This document shows positions 43,702 to 52,276 of a stretch of DNA of 64,000 bases, one piece after another (within the stretch, counting starts at the first letter, position 1; every line of letters starts with the position of its first letter). Both the position numbers and the translations under genes were made by a program. A model generated the notes under the pieces. It ran no database searches and had not been told where the DNA came from. It was given only the letters and a program-made list of their open reading frames with translations. The DNA lies in the NCBI RefSeq assembly GCF_900156435.1, contig NZ_FTPQ01000002.1:620001-684000 (forward strand), read 5' to 3'. The DNA comes from Microbacterium sp. RU1D. Lineage in GTDB: Bacteria; Actinomycetota; Actinomycetes; Actinomycetales; Microbacteriaceae.

Positions 43702-44594
43702 GCTCCACCCCGGTCACCGTCATCGTCCCGGGCTTCGACGTCGCCGAGTACGCGGCCGAAGCCCTCGATTCGCTCCGTGCGCAGACGCACGCGCACTGGA
43801 CGGCGGTGCTCGTCGACGACGCCTCGAACGACGACACGGCCCGGATCTTCGCCGATGCGGAAGCCGACGATGCCCGGTTCCACCTCGTGCGGCACGCGGA
43901 GCAGCGCGGCCTCGGCGCCGCGCGCAACAGCGGTCTCGCGCGAGTCGAGACGCCGTACACCGCGTTCCTCGACGCCGACGACATCCTCCGCCCGGACGCC
44001 CTCACCCGCCTCGCCGACACCCTCGACCACACCGGCAGCGACTTCGTCGTGGGCGCGTACGTGCGTCTGCGACCGGATGCCGAGGGCTCCGGGTACACCG
44101 CGGGCGACGTGCAGCCGTGGGTGGCAGCCGCCACCGACCCGGCGCGGTCCCGGACCACGCTCGCGCAGCACCCCGCGGCATCCGGGAACATCGTCGCGTG
44201 GTCCAAACTCAGCCGCACCGCCTTTTGGCGCGAGCACGGGCTGCGTTTCCCCGAGGGGCGCTATTACGAGGACCAGGTGCTCGCGCAGCGCATGTACACC
44301 TCTGCGGCGGCGTTCGATGCGATCCCCGACGTCATCGTCGAGTGGCGTCAGCGCCGCGACGGCGGGTCGATCACCCAGCGCCTGGGCGAGGTCGACGTGC
44401 TACGCGACTACCTCGAGGCCCTCGGCGAAGGGATCGCCGTGCTGCGGGCCGCGGGCGCCGACGCCGCGGTCGAGGAACGGGGGCGACTGATCCGCACGCT
44501 CGACCTGCCGCCGCTCCTGCGCATCGCCGAGACGCATCCGGACGCGACGTACCGCATCGCGCTCGAGGCGTTCGTGGAGTCGCTGCCCGGCTGA
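43698..44594 (+). CDS. Family 2 glycosyltransferase
   Basis: A GT-A fold sugar transferase of 298 residues. The nucleotide-sugar domain starts VTVIVPGFDVAEYAAEALDS, with AVLVDDASNDDTARIF and the metal motif TAFLDADDILRPDALT. GLGAARNSGLARVETPY is the usual neighbouring block. The C-terminal part is helical with no membrane segment. The GTG at 43698 overlaps the desulfurase stop (GTGA), so it belongs to the nad transcript. A link to NAD synthesis is not obvious; acceptor and donor are unknown. Confidence 0.85.
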   Translation: MSSTPVTVIVPGFDVAEYAAEALDSLRAQTHAHWTAVLVDDASNDDTARIFADAEADDARFHLVRHAEQRGLGAARNSGLARVETPYTAFLDADDILRPDALTRLADTLDHTGSDFVVGAYVRLRPDAEGSGYTAGDVQPWVAAATDPARSRTTLAQHPAASGNIVAWSKLSRTAFWREHGLRFPEGRYYEDQVLAQRMYTSAAAFDAIPDVIVEWRQRRDGGSITQRLGEVDVLRDYLEALGEGIAVLRAAGADAAVEERGRLIRTLDLPPLLRIAETHPDATYRIALEAFVESLPG

Positions 44595-44611
44595 GGACGG
44601 GGGCGACCGCC

Positions 44612-44627
44612 CACGGGCCGGCCCGTG
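44612..44627. terminator. Palindrome after the nad operon
   Basis: CACGGGCCGGCCCGTG is a perfect 16-base palindrome 18 bases past the glycosyltransferase stop. It could fold as a short GC hairpin and act as terminator for the convergent genes on either side. There is no T-run. Confidence 0.4.
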
Positions 44628-44729
44628 CACAACGGCGGAGCGCTGGCTCGACACGTCGGCACCGGATGCCGGAACGCGGCGAGTCGAGACGAAACGCCAC
44701 CCTTGTTCCCGGGGCGCGGCCGGGTCGAC

Positions 44730-46673
44730 CTACGCCGGCGCCTCGTCGGCGCGACGGGCGGGGAGGGCCGCACGCGCCAGGCCCGCCTCGTCGAGCTGCT
44801 CCTCGGCGAGTACGAACGACGCCGCCAGCTGTTCGGCGGCCAGGCTCGCGTACAGGCCGCCGCGGGCGAGCAGCTCGCTGTGCGTGCCGGATTCGACGAT
44901 GCGCCCGGCATCCACCACGTGAATTTGGTCGGCGCCGATCACGGTCGACAGCCGGTGGGCGATCGAGAGGGTGGTGCGGCCGTGCGAGGCGGTCTCGAGC
45001 GCTTCCTGCACGATGCGCTCGGAGACGGTGTCGAGGGCGCTCGTCGCCTCGTCGAGCAGCAGCACGGGCGGGTCTTTCAACAGCACGCGCGCGATCGCGA
45101 TGCGTTGCTTCTCGCCGCCGGAGAGACGGTATCCGCGTTCACCGACCACCGTGTCGTATCCGGCCTCGAAGCCGGCGATCACGTGGTGGATGTTCGCGGC
45201 CCGACACGCGGCCTCGATCTCGTCGTCGGTGGCGTCGGGGCGCGCGTACCGGAGGTTCTCACGGACGGTGGCGTGGAAGAGGTAGGTCTCCTGCGACACG
45301 ATGCCGATCTCGTCGATGATCGAGGCGCGCTCGAGCGAGCGCACATCGGCCCCCGAGAACATCACCGCTCCCCCCGTCGCCTCGTACATGCGCGGCGTGA
45401 GGTAGAGGATCGTCGTCTTCCCCGCCCCCGACGGACCCACGAACGCGACGTGCTGACCGGGCTCGACCGTGAACGACACGCCGTCGAGCGTCGGCCGCGC
45501 CTGCGCGGACGCGTCAGGGTAGCGGAACTCCACGTCGCGGAACTCGATGCGGCCGAGCGGCCCGGGCGCGGCCGCGACGGGCAGGGCGCCGGGCGCGTCG
45601 ACGATGGCGGGGCGCAGGTCGAGGTACTCGAAGATGCGGGCGAACAGCGCCGACGACGTCTGTACGTCGAGCGCGACGCGCATGAGCCCCATCAGCGGCA
45701 TGAGCAGACGCGCCTGCACGGTGGTGAAGGCGACGATGGTGCCCGCCGTGATCGCGCCCGCTCCCCCGCCGATGAGGAAGCCCGACACCAGGTAGATGAC
45801 CGCGGGGACGCTCGACATGATCACCTGCACGACGGCGAAGAATCCCTGACCGCTCATCGCCCGACGCACCTGGAGCCGCACCTGGTTGTCGTTCTCGGCG
45901 TCGAAGCGCGCCGATTCGGTGCGCTGACGGTTGAACGACTTCGACAGCAGGATGCCGGAGACGCTCAAGGTCTCCTGCGTGATCGCCGACAGCTCCGACA
46001 GGGACTCCTGCGTCTCGCCGGCGATGCGCGCGCGCACCTGGCCGACGCGCCGCTGGACGAAAAGGAGGAACGGCATCAGCGCAACGGCGATGAGGGTGAG
46101 ACGCCAATCGATGAGGATCATCGCCACCAGGGACGCGATGACGGTGACCGCGTTGCCGAGGATGCTGGTGACGGTATTCGTGAGCACGCCCGAGACGCCG
46201 CCCACGTCGTTCTGGAGTCGCGATTGGATGACGCCCGTCTTCGTGCGCGTGAAGAACCCGAGCTCCATGTTCTGGAGGTGGTCGAACAGACGGGTGCGCA
46301 GGTCGCCGGTGACCCGGTTGCCCACGGTGGCGGTGAGCCAGGTCTGGCCGACGTTGAGCGCGGCGGAGACGAGGAACAGGCCGATCATGACGCTCACGAG
46401 GATCGCGAGGAGGCGCAGATCGGGGTTCGAGCCGTCGACGGGGAACAGTGCGTCGTCGAAGATGCGCTGCACGAGAAGCGGGGGGACGACGGCGACCGCC
46501 GCGCCGACGACCACCAGCAGGGCCGTGAAGGCGATGCGCCCACGGTAGGGACGGAAGAGCTCGACCACCCGGCGGCCCAGGTTCGCCACCCGCGGCGCCT
46601 GAGCGTTGCGTTTGCGCTGCATGTCGGCATCCACGCCGCGGAACATGCTCCCGCCCCCACCGCCCATGCTCAT
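44730..46673 (-). CDS. ABC exporter (fused membrane and ATPase domains)
   Basis: A half-transporter of 647 residues. Six helices occupy about 45-340 (IAFTALLVVVGAAVAVVPPL is the first). The ATPase domain has Walker A FVGPSGAGKTTIL, signature YRLSGGEKQRIAIARVL and Walker B VLLLDEATSALD, with H-loop LSIAHRLSTV. It is in the MsbA/MdlB-like multidrug or lipid exporter group and probably works as homodimer, since no partner is adjacent. The ATG at 46673 gives a Gly-rich start MSMGGGGGSM; an ATG at 46703 is an alternative. Confidence 0.9.
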   Translation of the reverse strand: MSMGGGGGSMFRGVDADMQRKRNAQAPRVANLGRRVVELFRPYRGRIAFTALLVVVGAAVAVVPPLLVQRIFDDALFPVDGSNPDLRLLAILVSVMIGLFLVSAALNVGQTWLTATVGNRVTGDLRTRLFDHLQNMELGFFTRTKTGVIQSRLQNDVGGVSGVLTNTVTSILGNAVTVIASLVAMILIDWRLTLIAVALMPFLLFVQRRVGQVRARIAGETQESLSELSAITQETLSVSGILLSKSFNRQRTESARFDAENDNQVRLQVRRAMSGQGFFAVVQVIMSSVPAVIYLVSGFLIGGGAGAITAGTIVAFTTVQARLLMPLMGLMRVALDVQTSSALFARIFEYLDLRPAIVDAPGALPVAAAPGPLGRIEFRDVEFRYPDASAQARPTLDGVSFTVEPGQHVAFVGPSGAGKTTILYLTPRMYEATGGAVMFSGADVRSLERASIIDEIGIVSQETYLFHATVRENLRYARPDATDDEIEAACRAANIHHVIAGFEAGYDTVVGERGYRLSGGEKQRIAIARVLLKDPPVLLLDEATSALDTVSERIVQEALETASHGRTTLSIAHRLSTVIGADQIHVVDAGRIVESGTHSELLARGGLYASLAAEQLAASFVLAEEQLDEAGLARAALPARRADEAPA

Positions 46674-46868
46674 GCCGGCCAGCCTACGTCCGCCCACCGA
46701 CATCGAGCCGCGGACCGGCGATGTCGGAACCGCCCGATAGGGTCACTTCCGGGTCGCCTGCCATCCGATCGTCTCGGTGTCGGAATATCCCGGGCCGCGC
46801 GCCCGTTGTGACCCTCGCAGTCGCCCTCCGTGGCGCCACGAAGCCCCCCGCACGTAAAGGACCTCGTC

Positions 46869-48353
46869 ATGGCCGCCACCGGCACCATCCCCGTCTCCCG
46901 ACCTGAGACCGCGTCGGCACCGTCGCACCGCCCCGGTCCGGTCATCGCCCTTCTCGTGGTCGCCGCGTTCGTCGTCATCCTGAACGAGACGACCATGTCG
47001 GTCGCGCTCCCGGCGATCATGTCCGACTTCGGCGTGAGCGCCGCCACCGGTCAGTGGCTCACCTCGGCGTTCCTGCTGACGATGGCCGTCGTGATCCCCC
47101 TGACCGGCTTCCTCCTCGAGCGTTTCCCGATCCGCCTCGTGTTCTTCGGCGCGATGGGCGTCTTCGCCCTCGGAACCCTCGTCGCCGCGATCGCGCCGGC
47201 GTTCGGGGTGCTCCTCGTAGGCCGCATCGTGCAGGCCATGGGGACCGGCGTCATGATGCCCCTGCTCTTCACCACCGTGCTGAACCTCGTCCCGGCCAAC
47301 AAGCGCGGCCGCGTCATGGGCGTCGTCACCATCGTCATCGCCGTCGCGCCCGCCGTCGGCCCGACCGTCTCCGGTCTCATCCTCTCGGCCCTCACCTGGC
47401 ACGCGATCTTCTGGCTCATCCTGCCCATCGCGCTGGTCTCCATCGCGCTCGGCGCCCGGTGGGTCCGAAACGTCACCGAGACCCGCCCCGACGCACGCTT
47501 TGACGTGCTGTCCGTCGTCCTGTCGGCCCTGGGCTTCGGCGGCCTGGTCTACGGCCTGAGCGCGATCGGCGAATCGGCGTCCGGCCACGCCTCCGTTCCG
47601 GTCTGGATCCCCCTCGCCGTGGGCGCGGTGTTCGTCACCGCGTTCGTCCTGCGCCAGCTCCGCCTGCAGCGCGCGAACTCCGCCCTGCTCGACCTGCGGG
47701 TCTTCCAGAGCGGCTCATTCCGGCTCGCCGTTCCGCTCGTTGCAATCGTCATGGCCGCGCTGTTCGGCTCGCTCATCCTGCTGCCGATCTTCCTGCAGCA
47801 GGCGCTCGGCCTCAGCAGCCTCACCGTGGGTCTCATGCTGCTGCCCGGCGGTGTGCTCATGGGCGTCATGGCGCCCATCGTCGGCCGCCTCTTCGATCGC
47901 TTCGGGCCGACTCCGCTCGTCATCCCCGGGATGCTGATCGCGGCCGCGGTGCTGTGGACCATGGCGCTCACTTTCGGCCAGAGCACGCCCGTGTGGTGGA
48001 TCGTCACGGTCTACCTGGCCCTGAACCTCGGGCTCGGCCTCGTCTTCACGCCGCTGATGACCTCCGCGCTCGGCTCGCTCCCCCGTCGGCTCTACTCGCA
48101 CGGCAGTGCCGTGGTGGGCACCGCTCAGCAGGTCGCCGGCGCGGCCGGCACGGCCGGTTTCGTGGCCATCATGACCGTCTTCTCCAGCGCCGCCCTCGCC
48201 GATGGCGCGGACCAGGCCGCTGCGGTGGCGTCGGGCGTCCACGCGTCGTTCCTCGTCGGCGCGGTGATCGCGTCCGCCGCCGTCATCCTGGCGTGCTTCG
48301 TGCGCAAGCCGGCCGAGTCGGAGGAGACCGAGGTTCCCGTCGCCGCGCACTGA
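46869..48353 (+). CDS. MFS efflux transporter (DHA2 family)
   Basis: A drug:proton antiporter-like protein of 494 residues with about fourteen helices. Motif A-like LTGFLLERFPIRLVFFGAMG follows helix 2, and the DHA2 motif LNETTMSVALPAIMSDFGVS lies at the end of helix 1. Motif C-like text is in VIAVAPAVGPTVSGLILSAL. AAAGGA lies 8 bases before the ATG at 46869. It is divergent from the ABC exporter across a 195-base gap in which I see no clear operator or regulator gene. The substrate is unknown. Confidence 0.9.
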   Translation: MAATGTIPVSRPETASAPSHRPGPVIALLVVAAFVVILNETTMSVALPAIMSDFGVSAATGQWLTSAFLLTMAVVIPLTGFLLERFPIRLVFFGAMGVFALGTLVAAIAPAFGVLLVGRIVQAMGTGVMMPLLFTTVLNLVPANKRGRVMGVVTIVIAVAPAVGPTVSGLILSALTWHAIFWLILPIALVSIALGARWVRNVTETRPDARFDVLSVVLSALGFGGLVYGLSAIGESASGHASVPVWIPLAVGAVFVTAFVLRQLRLQRANSALLDLRVFQSGSFRLAVPLVAIVMAALFGSLILLPIFLQQALGLSSLTVGLMLLPGGVLMGVMAPIVGRLFDRFGPTPLVIPGMLIAAAVLWTMALTFGQSTPVWWIVTVYLALNLGLGLVFTPLMTSALGSLPRRLYSHGSAVVGTAQQVAGAAGTAGFVAIMTVFSSAALADGADQAAAVASGVHASFLVGAVIASAAVILACFVRKPAESEETEVPVAAH

Positions 48354-48400
48354 CGGCCGCGGCCCGCGGCGAGAGCAGCCCGCGCGAGCGGAGGCTCGGA

Positions 48401-48538
48401 TCAGAGTGAGCAGGAACCGCCGCCGCAGCACTGCGAGGCGGCGGGGGTGTCGTCGTCGGTCTCGACCGCCGGGGCGTTCAGCAGCGTGAGCAGCGGCGTT
48501 GACGCGGGCTTCGTGTCGGACGTGGTGTCACCGGACAT
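48401..48538 (-). CDS. Small peptide with C-terminal Cys-rich tail
   Basis: A 45-residue protein, beginning MSGDTTSDTKPASTPLLTLL, rich in Thr, Asp and Ala, and ending in ASQCCGGGSCSL. Three cysteines in the last eight residues suggest metal binding or a processed peptide tail. The start is uncertain: ATG at 48538 (GGAG 3 bases before) or ATG at 48547 (MERMSGDTT). I do not recognise the family. It lies between the MFS pump and a divergent DJ-1-like gene and has its own transcription unit. Confidence 0.55.
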   Translation of the reverse strand: MSGDTTSDTKPASTPLLTLLNAPAVETDDDTPAASQCCGGGSCSL

Positions 48539-48750
48539 GCGCTCCATGCTACGCCTGCGCGCGAGGGCGCGGGCCGCCGCGTCCCTCGCTCCGAACGCGC
48601 GACGTCTACGTCTCCCGCGCCCGTGTGAACCCCTACCGATTCGGCGTACCCCGGCTAACCCCTGTGCACGGCATCCGCAACCCCCGCCCCCGGTCGACGC
48701 CGCGTTCCTAGCGTGGGAGCACCCCATCGACAACGAAGAGAGGCGTATCC

Positions 48751-49299
48751 ATGACCGATCTCAGCGGTAAGCGCATCGCATTCCTGGCCACCGACGGTTA
48801 CGAAGACAGCGAACTCACGAGCCCGTGGGAGGCCGTGACCTCCGCCGGCGCCGAGGCGGTGCTCGTCTCTCCGAGTGAGGGCAGCATCAGCGGCGAGAAG
48901 GGCCACGAGCAGAAGGTCGACCTCGCCGTCTCGGGCGCCTCCGCGGGCGACTTCGACGCCCTCGTGCTTCCGGGGGGCGTGCAGAACGCCGACGACATCC
49001 GCATCGTGAAGGATGCCGTGTCCTTCGCCCGCGACTTCTTCGACCAGAAGAAGCCCGTTGCCGTCATCTGCCACGGCGGGTGGATCCTGACCGAGGCCGA
49101 CGTGCTGAAGGGCCGCACGCTGACCAGCTACCCGACGCTGCAGACCGACCTCCGCAACGCCGGCGCCACCTGGGTCGACGAAGAGGTGCACGTCGACCAG
49201 GGCCTCGTCTCGAGCCGCAATCCCGACGACCTCCCCGCGTTCAACGCGAAGCTCCTCGAAGAGGTCGCCGAGGGAAAGCACTCCGGCCAGACCGCCTGA
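48751..49299 (+). CDS. DJ-1/PfpI family protein
   Basis: A 182-residue cytosolic class I glutamine-amidotransferase-like protein of the PfpI/YhbO group, linked in other species to stress protection and deglycase or protease claims. The nucleophile is the Cys in VAVICHGGWILTEADVLKG, and the N-terminal Glu is in DGYEDSELTSPWEA. VLPGGVQNADDIR completes the site. GAAGAGAGG lies before the ATG at 48751. It is a single gene with a terminator just behind it. Confidence 0.88.
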   Translation: MTDLSGKRIAFLATDGYEDSELTSPWEAVTSAGAEAVLVSPSEGSISGEKGHEQKVDLAVSGASAGDFDALVLPGGVQNADDIRIVKDAVSFARDFFDQKKPVAVICHGGWILTEADVLKGRTLTSYPTLQTDLRNAGATWVDEEVHVDQGLVSSRNPDDLPAFNAKLLEEVAEGKHSGQTA

Positions 49300-49310
49300 G
49301 CGCGTTTCTC

Positions 49311-49343
49311 GAAGGGTCCCGGACTCTGGTTCGGGGCCCTTTC
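49311..49343. terminator. Terminator between the PfpI-like gene and the glycosylase
   Basis: AAGGGTCCCGGAC pairs, with a few G-T pairs, with GTTCGGGGCCCTTT around a short loop. It lies in the 61-base gap between convergent genes, so it can serve both. The plus-strand side ends in TTTCG. Confidence 0.7.
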
Positions 49344-49360
49344 GCGTGCCCGAATCGCGA

Positions 49361-50194
49361 TCAGCCGCCCTGGCACGACGGGCACCACTGGCCGCCGCCC
49401 TTGGTCCCCGGGACGTCCTCGATCACGCCGCCGCAGCCGGGACACGGCTCGCCGGTGCGTCCGTGCACCTGCATCGCGGCGACCTTCGCGGCCTTCTGCT
49501 CGGCGATCGGCACGCCCCGCCGCGCGGCCACGGCCGCCGAGAGAGTGTCGTGCAGCGCCGCGAACAGCCGCGACACCTCGTCCGAGCTCAGCGACGACGC
49601 GTGAGCGACCGGTGCGAGTCGCGCCGCGAAGAGGATCTCGTCGGAGTACGCATTGCCGATCCCGGCCAGCGTCTCCTGCTCCTGCAGCAGGGCCTTGAGC
49701 TGCTTGCGTCGCCCGCCGAGCGCCTTCTGCAACATCTCGCGCGAGAAGGCGGGGTCGATGGCATCCGGGCCCAGCTTGGCGACCGCCGGGACCTCGGCCG
49801 GGTCGTCGACGAGGTGCAGCTGCGCCGAGAGCCAGTCGCCGGCGTCGGTGATGCCCAGCACGCCGTTGTCGAAGACCACGCGCGCGATCACGGCGGCGAC
49901 CGGGGATGCCGCGGGTTCGGCGGCCTGCTCCCCCGGGTCTGCGTCGTCGTCGGTCCACGTCGCCCACCCCGCCCGGCCGAAGCCGAGCGAGAGATGCACG
50001 CCGTCCAGGTCGAGGTCGATGTGCTTGCCGTAGCGGACCACCGCGGTCACCCGGCGACCCACCAGCTGGTCGAGGGGGCGGGCGCGTGTCTTCCACGCCC
50101 GCCCCTCGACGAGCTCGGTGCCGACGACCTCGTGACCGATCAGGCGCTCGCGCAGGAACAGCGCAAGCGCCTCGACCTCCGGGGCTTCGGGCAT
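49361..50194 (-). CDS. Fpg/Nei-family DNA glycosylase
   Basis: A base-excision glycosylase/AP lyase of 277 residues. The catalytic N-terminus is MPEAPEVEAL (Pro2, Glu3), with Lys57 in RYGKHIDLDL. The helix-two-turn-helix is AGIGNAYSDEILFAARLAP. The zinc finger has C251, C254, C271 and C274. The finger tip lacks the Arg that most Fpg/Nei proteins have before the second Cys pair (KGGGQWCPSC), and an acidic insert is present around 82-95. It is probably an actinobacterial Nei-like paralogue. It lies 13 bases after the flotillin gene. Confidence 0.88.
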   Translation of the reverse strand: MPEAPEVEALALFLRERLIGHEVVGTELVEGRAWKTRARPLDQLVGRRVTAVVRYGKHIDLDLDGVHLSLGFGRAGWATWTDDDADPGEQAAEPAASPVAAVIARVVFDNGVLGITDAGDWLSAQLHLVDDPAEVPAVAKLGPDAIDPAFSREMLQKALGGRRKQLKALLQEQETLAGIGNAYSDEILFAARLAPVAHASSLSSDEVSRLFAALHDTLSAAVAARRGVPIAEQKAAKVAAMQVHGRTGEPCPGCGGVIEDVPGTKGGGQWCPSCQGG

Positions 50195-50207
50195 CGGCGG
50201 ATACCGC

Positions 50208-51626
50208 TCAGGCCCCGGGCTCCGACGCCGTGGGCGTCGCGGCGGAACCGGCGGGTGCCGGGGATGACGACGTGTCGGCGTCCGGACGACGCACCGACTC
50301 GGCGAACGCGTCGGCCACGGCGCGTCCCTGGATGATCTGCGTCAGGTCGATGCCGGTCGCCGCCTTCACCGCCTCGAACGACGAGCGCAGGCCCGTCGCC
50401 GACTCGGTCGCGAGGTGTCCGCTCGCGCCCTCCCCGCCGAGCACCGTGACGTTGCCGACGCGGTCGTAGCCCTTGGCGAACTCGGCCATCATCGGCACGA
50501 GAGCCTCGAGCGCACGCTGGGCGAGCAGAGCTTCCTGGTTGTGCGACAGCGCCTCGGCCTCGGCGCGGATGGCCTCGGCGCGGGCCTCACCGGCCAGGCG
50601 CACGGCCTGTGCGTCGGCTTCGGCGCGCACGCGCACGGCGGAGGCCTCCTGCTCGGCGATCTGGGCGCGCGCCTCGGCCGCCTTGATCTGCGCGTACGCC
50701 TCGGCGTCCGCATCCTTCTGGCGCTGGTACAGGTCGGCGTCAGCGACGCGCGAGACCTCGGACTCCAGGCGGGCCTGCGTGTTCTGCGCCTCCTGCTGCA
50801 GAACGGCCTGACGACGCTCGGCGCGGGTCAGGGCCTCGGCCTGCTCGGCTTCGGCGTTGGCACGGCCGACCTCGGCCTTGGCCGCGGCGCTGTTCTTGTC
50901 GAGCTTCGTCTGCTCGATGAGGTTCGCCTCGTCGGTGGCGATCTGGCGCGCGCGGATCTCGCGCACCGCGTTGATGCGGGCGACCTCCGCCTCGCGCTTG
51001 ACGCGCTCGACCTCGGTCGCGCCCAAGGCCGCGATGTAGCCGTTGCCGTCGGTGACGCCCTGGATCTGGAACGAGTCGAGGATGAGACCCTGCGACGACA
51101 GGTCGCCCTTGATCCCCTCGGCGATCTGATCGGACAAGCGCTGCCGGTCGCGCATGAGCTCTTCGACGGTCAGCGTCGCGACCACGCCGCGCAACGCACC
51201 CTCGAGCTGCTCGGTCGTGAACTGCTCGATGGCCTTATCCTGCGAGGCGAAGCGCTCGGCCGCGCGGCGCACCGACTCGGGGTCGGACCCGATCTTCACC
51301 AGGGCCACACCGCTGACGTTCACGGTGACGCCGTTGGACGACTGGGCGGTCGGCTCCATCTTGATCTGACGGGCGCGCAGCGAGATCATCTCGCCGCGCT
51401 GGGTGAGCGGGTTGACGATCGCGCCGCCACCGGTGATGACGGTGATGCGGGAAGACCCGCCGTCCGCGCCCTTCTGACGCTTACCGACGATCACCAGAGC
51501 TTCGTCGGCCTTGGCGACCCGGTACCAGCCGCGGATCAGCCCCGCGATGATAAGGAAGACGACGATGACGACGACGAGTGCGATGACCACGACGATGCCG
51601 ATCGCCCCCAGAGCAGCAAATTCCAT
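50208..51626 (-). CDS. Flotillin-like SPFH/Band 7 protein
   Basis: A 472-residue membrane-microdomain scaffold. One N-terminal helix (about 5-31, VVVIALVVVIVVFLIIAGL) is followed by an SPFH domain (about 35-200, with VNVSGVALVKIGSDPESV) and a long Ala/Glu-rich coiled coil (about 210-370), typical of flotillins. The C-terminus is Ser/Pro/Ala rich. AAGGAG lies before the ATG at 51626. It is cotranscribed with the glycosylase. No NfeD partner is adjacent. Confidence 0.9.
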   Translation of the reverse strand: MEFAALGAIGIVVVIALVVVIVVFLIIAGLIRGWYRVAKADEALVIVGKRQKGADGGSSRITVITGGGAIVNPLTQRGEMISLRARQIKMEPTAQSSNGVTVNVSGVALVKIGSDPESVRRAAERFASQDKAIEQFTTEQLEGALRGVVATLTVEELMRDRQRLSDQIAEGIKGDLSSQGLILDSFQIQGVTDGNGYIAALGATEVERVKREAEVARINAVREIRARQIATDEANLIEQTKLDKNSAAAKAEVGRANAEAEQAEALTRAERRQAVLQQEAQNTQARLESEVSRVADADLYQRQKDADAEAYAQIKAAEARAQIAEQEASAVRVRAEADAQAVRLAGEARAEAIRAEAEALSHNQEALLAQRALEALVPMMAEFAKGYDRVGNVTVLGGEGASGHLATESATGLRSSFEAVKAATGIDLTQIIQGRAVADAFAESVRRPDADTSSSPAPAGSAATPTASEPGA

Positions 51627-51802
51627 GGTTCTCCTTCGACAGGCACCGCCGAGGACGGCGGCGCGGGGGAATTCCCTCCAACCTATCCGGGGTCCCGCGG
51701 GCGCTGTCCAGCCCCGCAGCGCACGATCGGCGTCCCCGACGGGCTGGGGAGGAGCGTACCGTTGAGGGTGAGGCGGCCCGAACCGCCGAAGAAGGGTCCC
51801 CC

Positions 51803-52213
51803 ATGAAGATCGTTTCGTCGCAGGACTGGCGGGATGCCATCCGCTTCGACGCCCCCGTCCTCGTCGCCGACGTCGTACCGGGCGAAGCCACCCGTTGCGT
51901 CGCGTGCGGCACCGACGGCCCGCTGTACGAGCGCACCGAGCTGTGGGCGGTCAAGCACCGCCACCCGAAGCACCACGGCGGATTCGTCCGCTTCTACTGC
52001 GAGGCCCACAAGCCGGCCGCCCCGCCCCCGCCGCCCGCCCCGACCATCGAGATGCGTCGCGCGCGCGCCGCGGCTCCCAAGGCCGAGCGGCGCAGCACGA
52101 CCCCGAAGCCCACGCCGATCACGGACCGGCCGACGCGGGCGATGTGCCCCGACTGCTTCGTCGAGGTCTCGGCCGGCGGCGACTGCGGCATGTGCGGAGC
52201 GCAGGTCGTCTGA
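51803..52213 (+). CDS. Two-zinc-finger protein of unknown function
   Basis: A 136-residue protein with two likely zinc sites. The first is C32-x2-C35 with C66 and H69 (ATRCVACGTDG and FVRFYCEAHK). The second is C115-x2-C118 with C128-x2-C131 (AMCPDCFVEV and CGMCGAQVV). A Pro-rich linker (about 71-110) joins them. There is no signal or membrane segment. A perfect terminator follows. I do not recognise a family; a nucleic-acid or protein-binding role is only a guess. Confidence 0.78.
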   Translation: MKIVSSQDWRDAIRFDAPVLVADVVPGEATRCVACGTDGPLYERTELWAVKHRHPKHHGGFVRFYCEAHKPAAPPPPPAPTIEMRRARAAAPKAERRSTTPKPTPITDRPTRAMCPDCFVEVSAGGDCGMCGAQVV

Positions 52214-52227
52214 CCCACCGTCCCCAC

Positions 52228-52263
52228 GAAGAACCGCCCCGGATCACTCCGGGGCGGTTCTTC
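52228..52263. terminator. Bidirectional terminator after the zinc-finger gene
   Basis: GAAGAACCGCCCCGGA (52228-52243) and TCCGGGGCGGTTCTTC (52248-52263) form a perfect 16-base stem with a TCAC loop. The A/T-rich outer bases serve as T-run in both directions. It separates the zinc-finger gene from the convergent galM. Confidence 0.88.
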
Positions 52264-52276
52264 CGTTGCCGGAGTC

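Noticed and set aside
44612..44627. Restriction or recombination site at the perfect palindrome
   Set aside because: A simple GC palindrome after a gene end is more easily a hairpin; no associated gene supports more.
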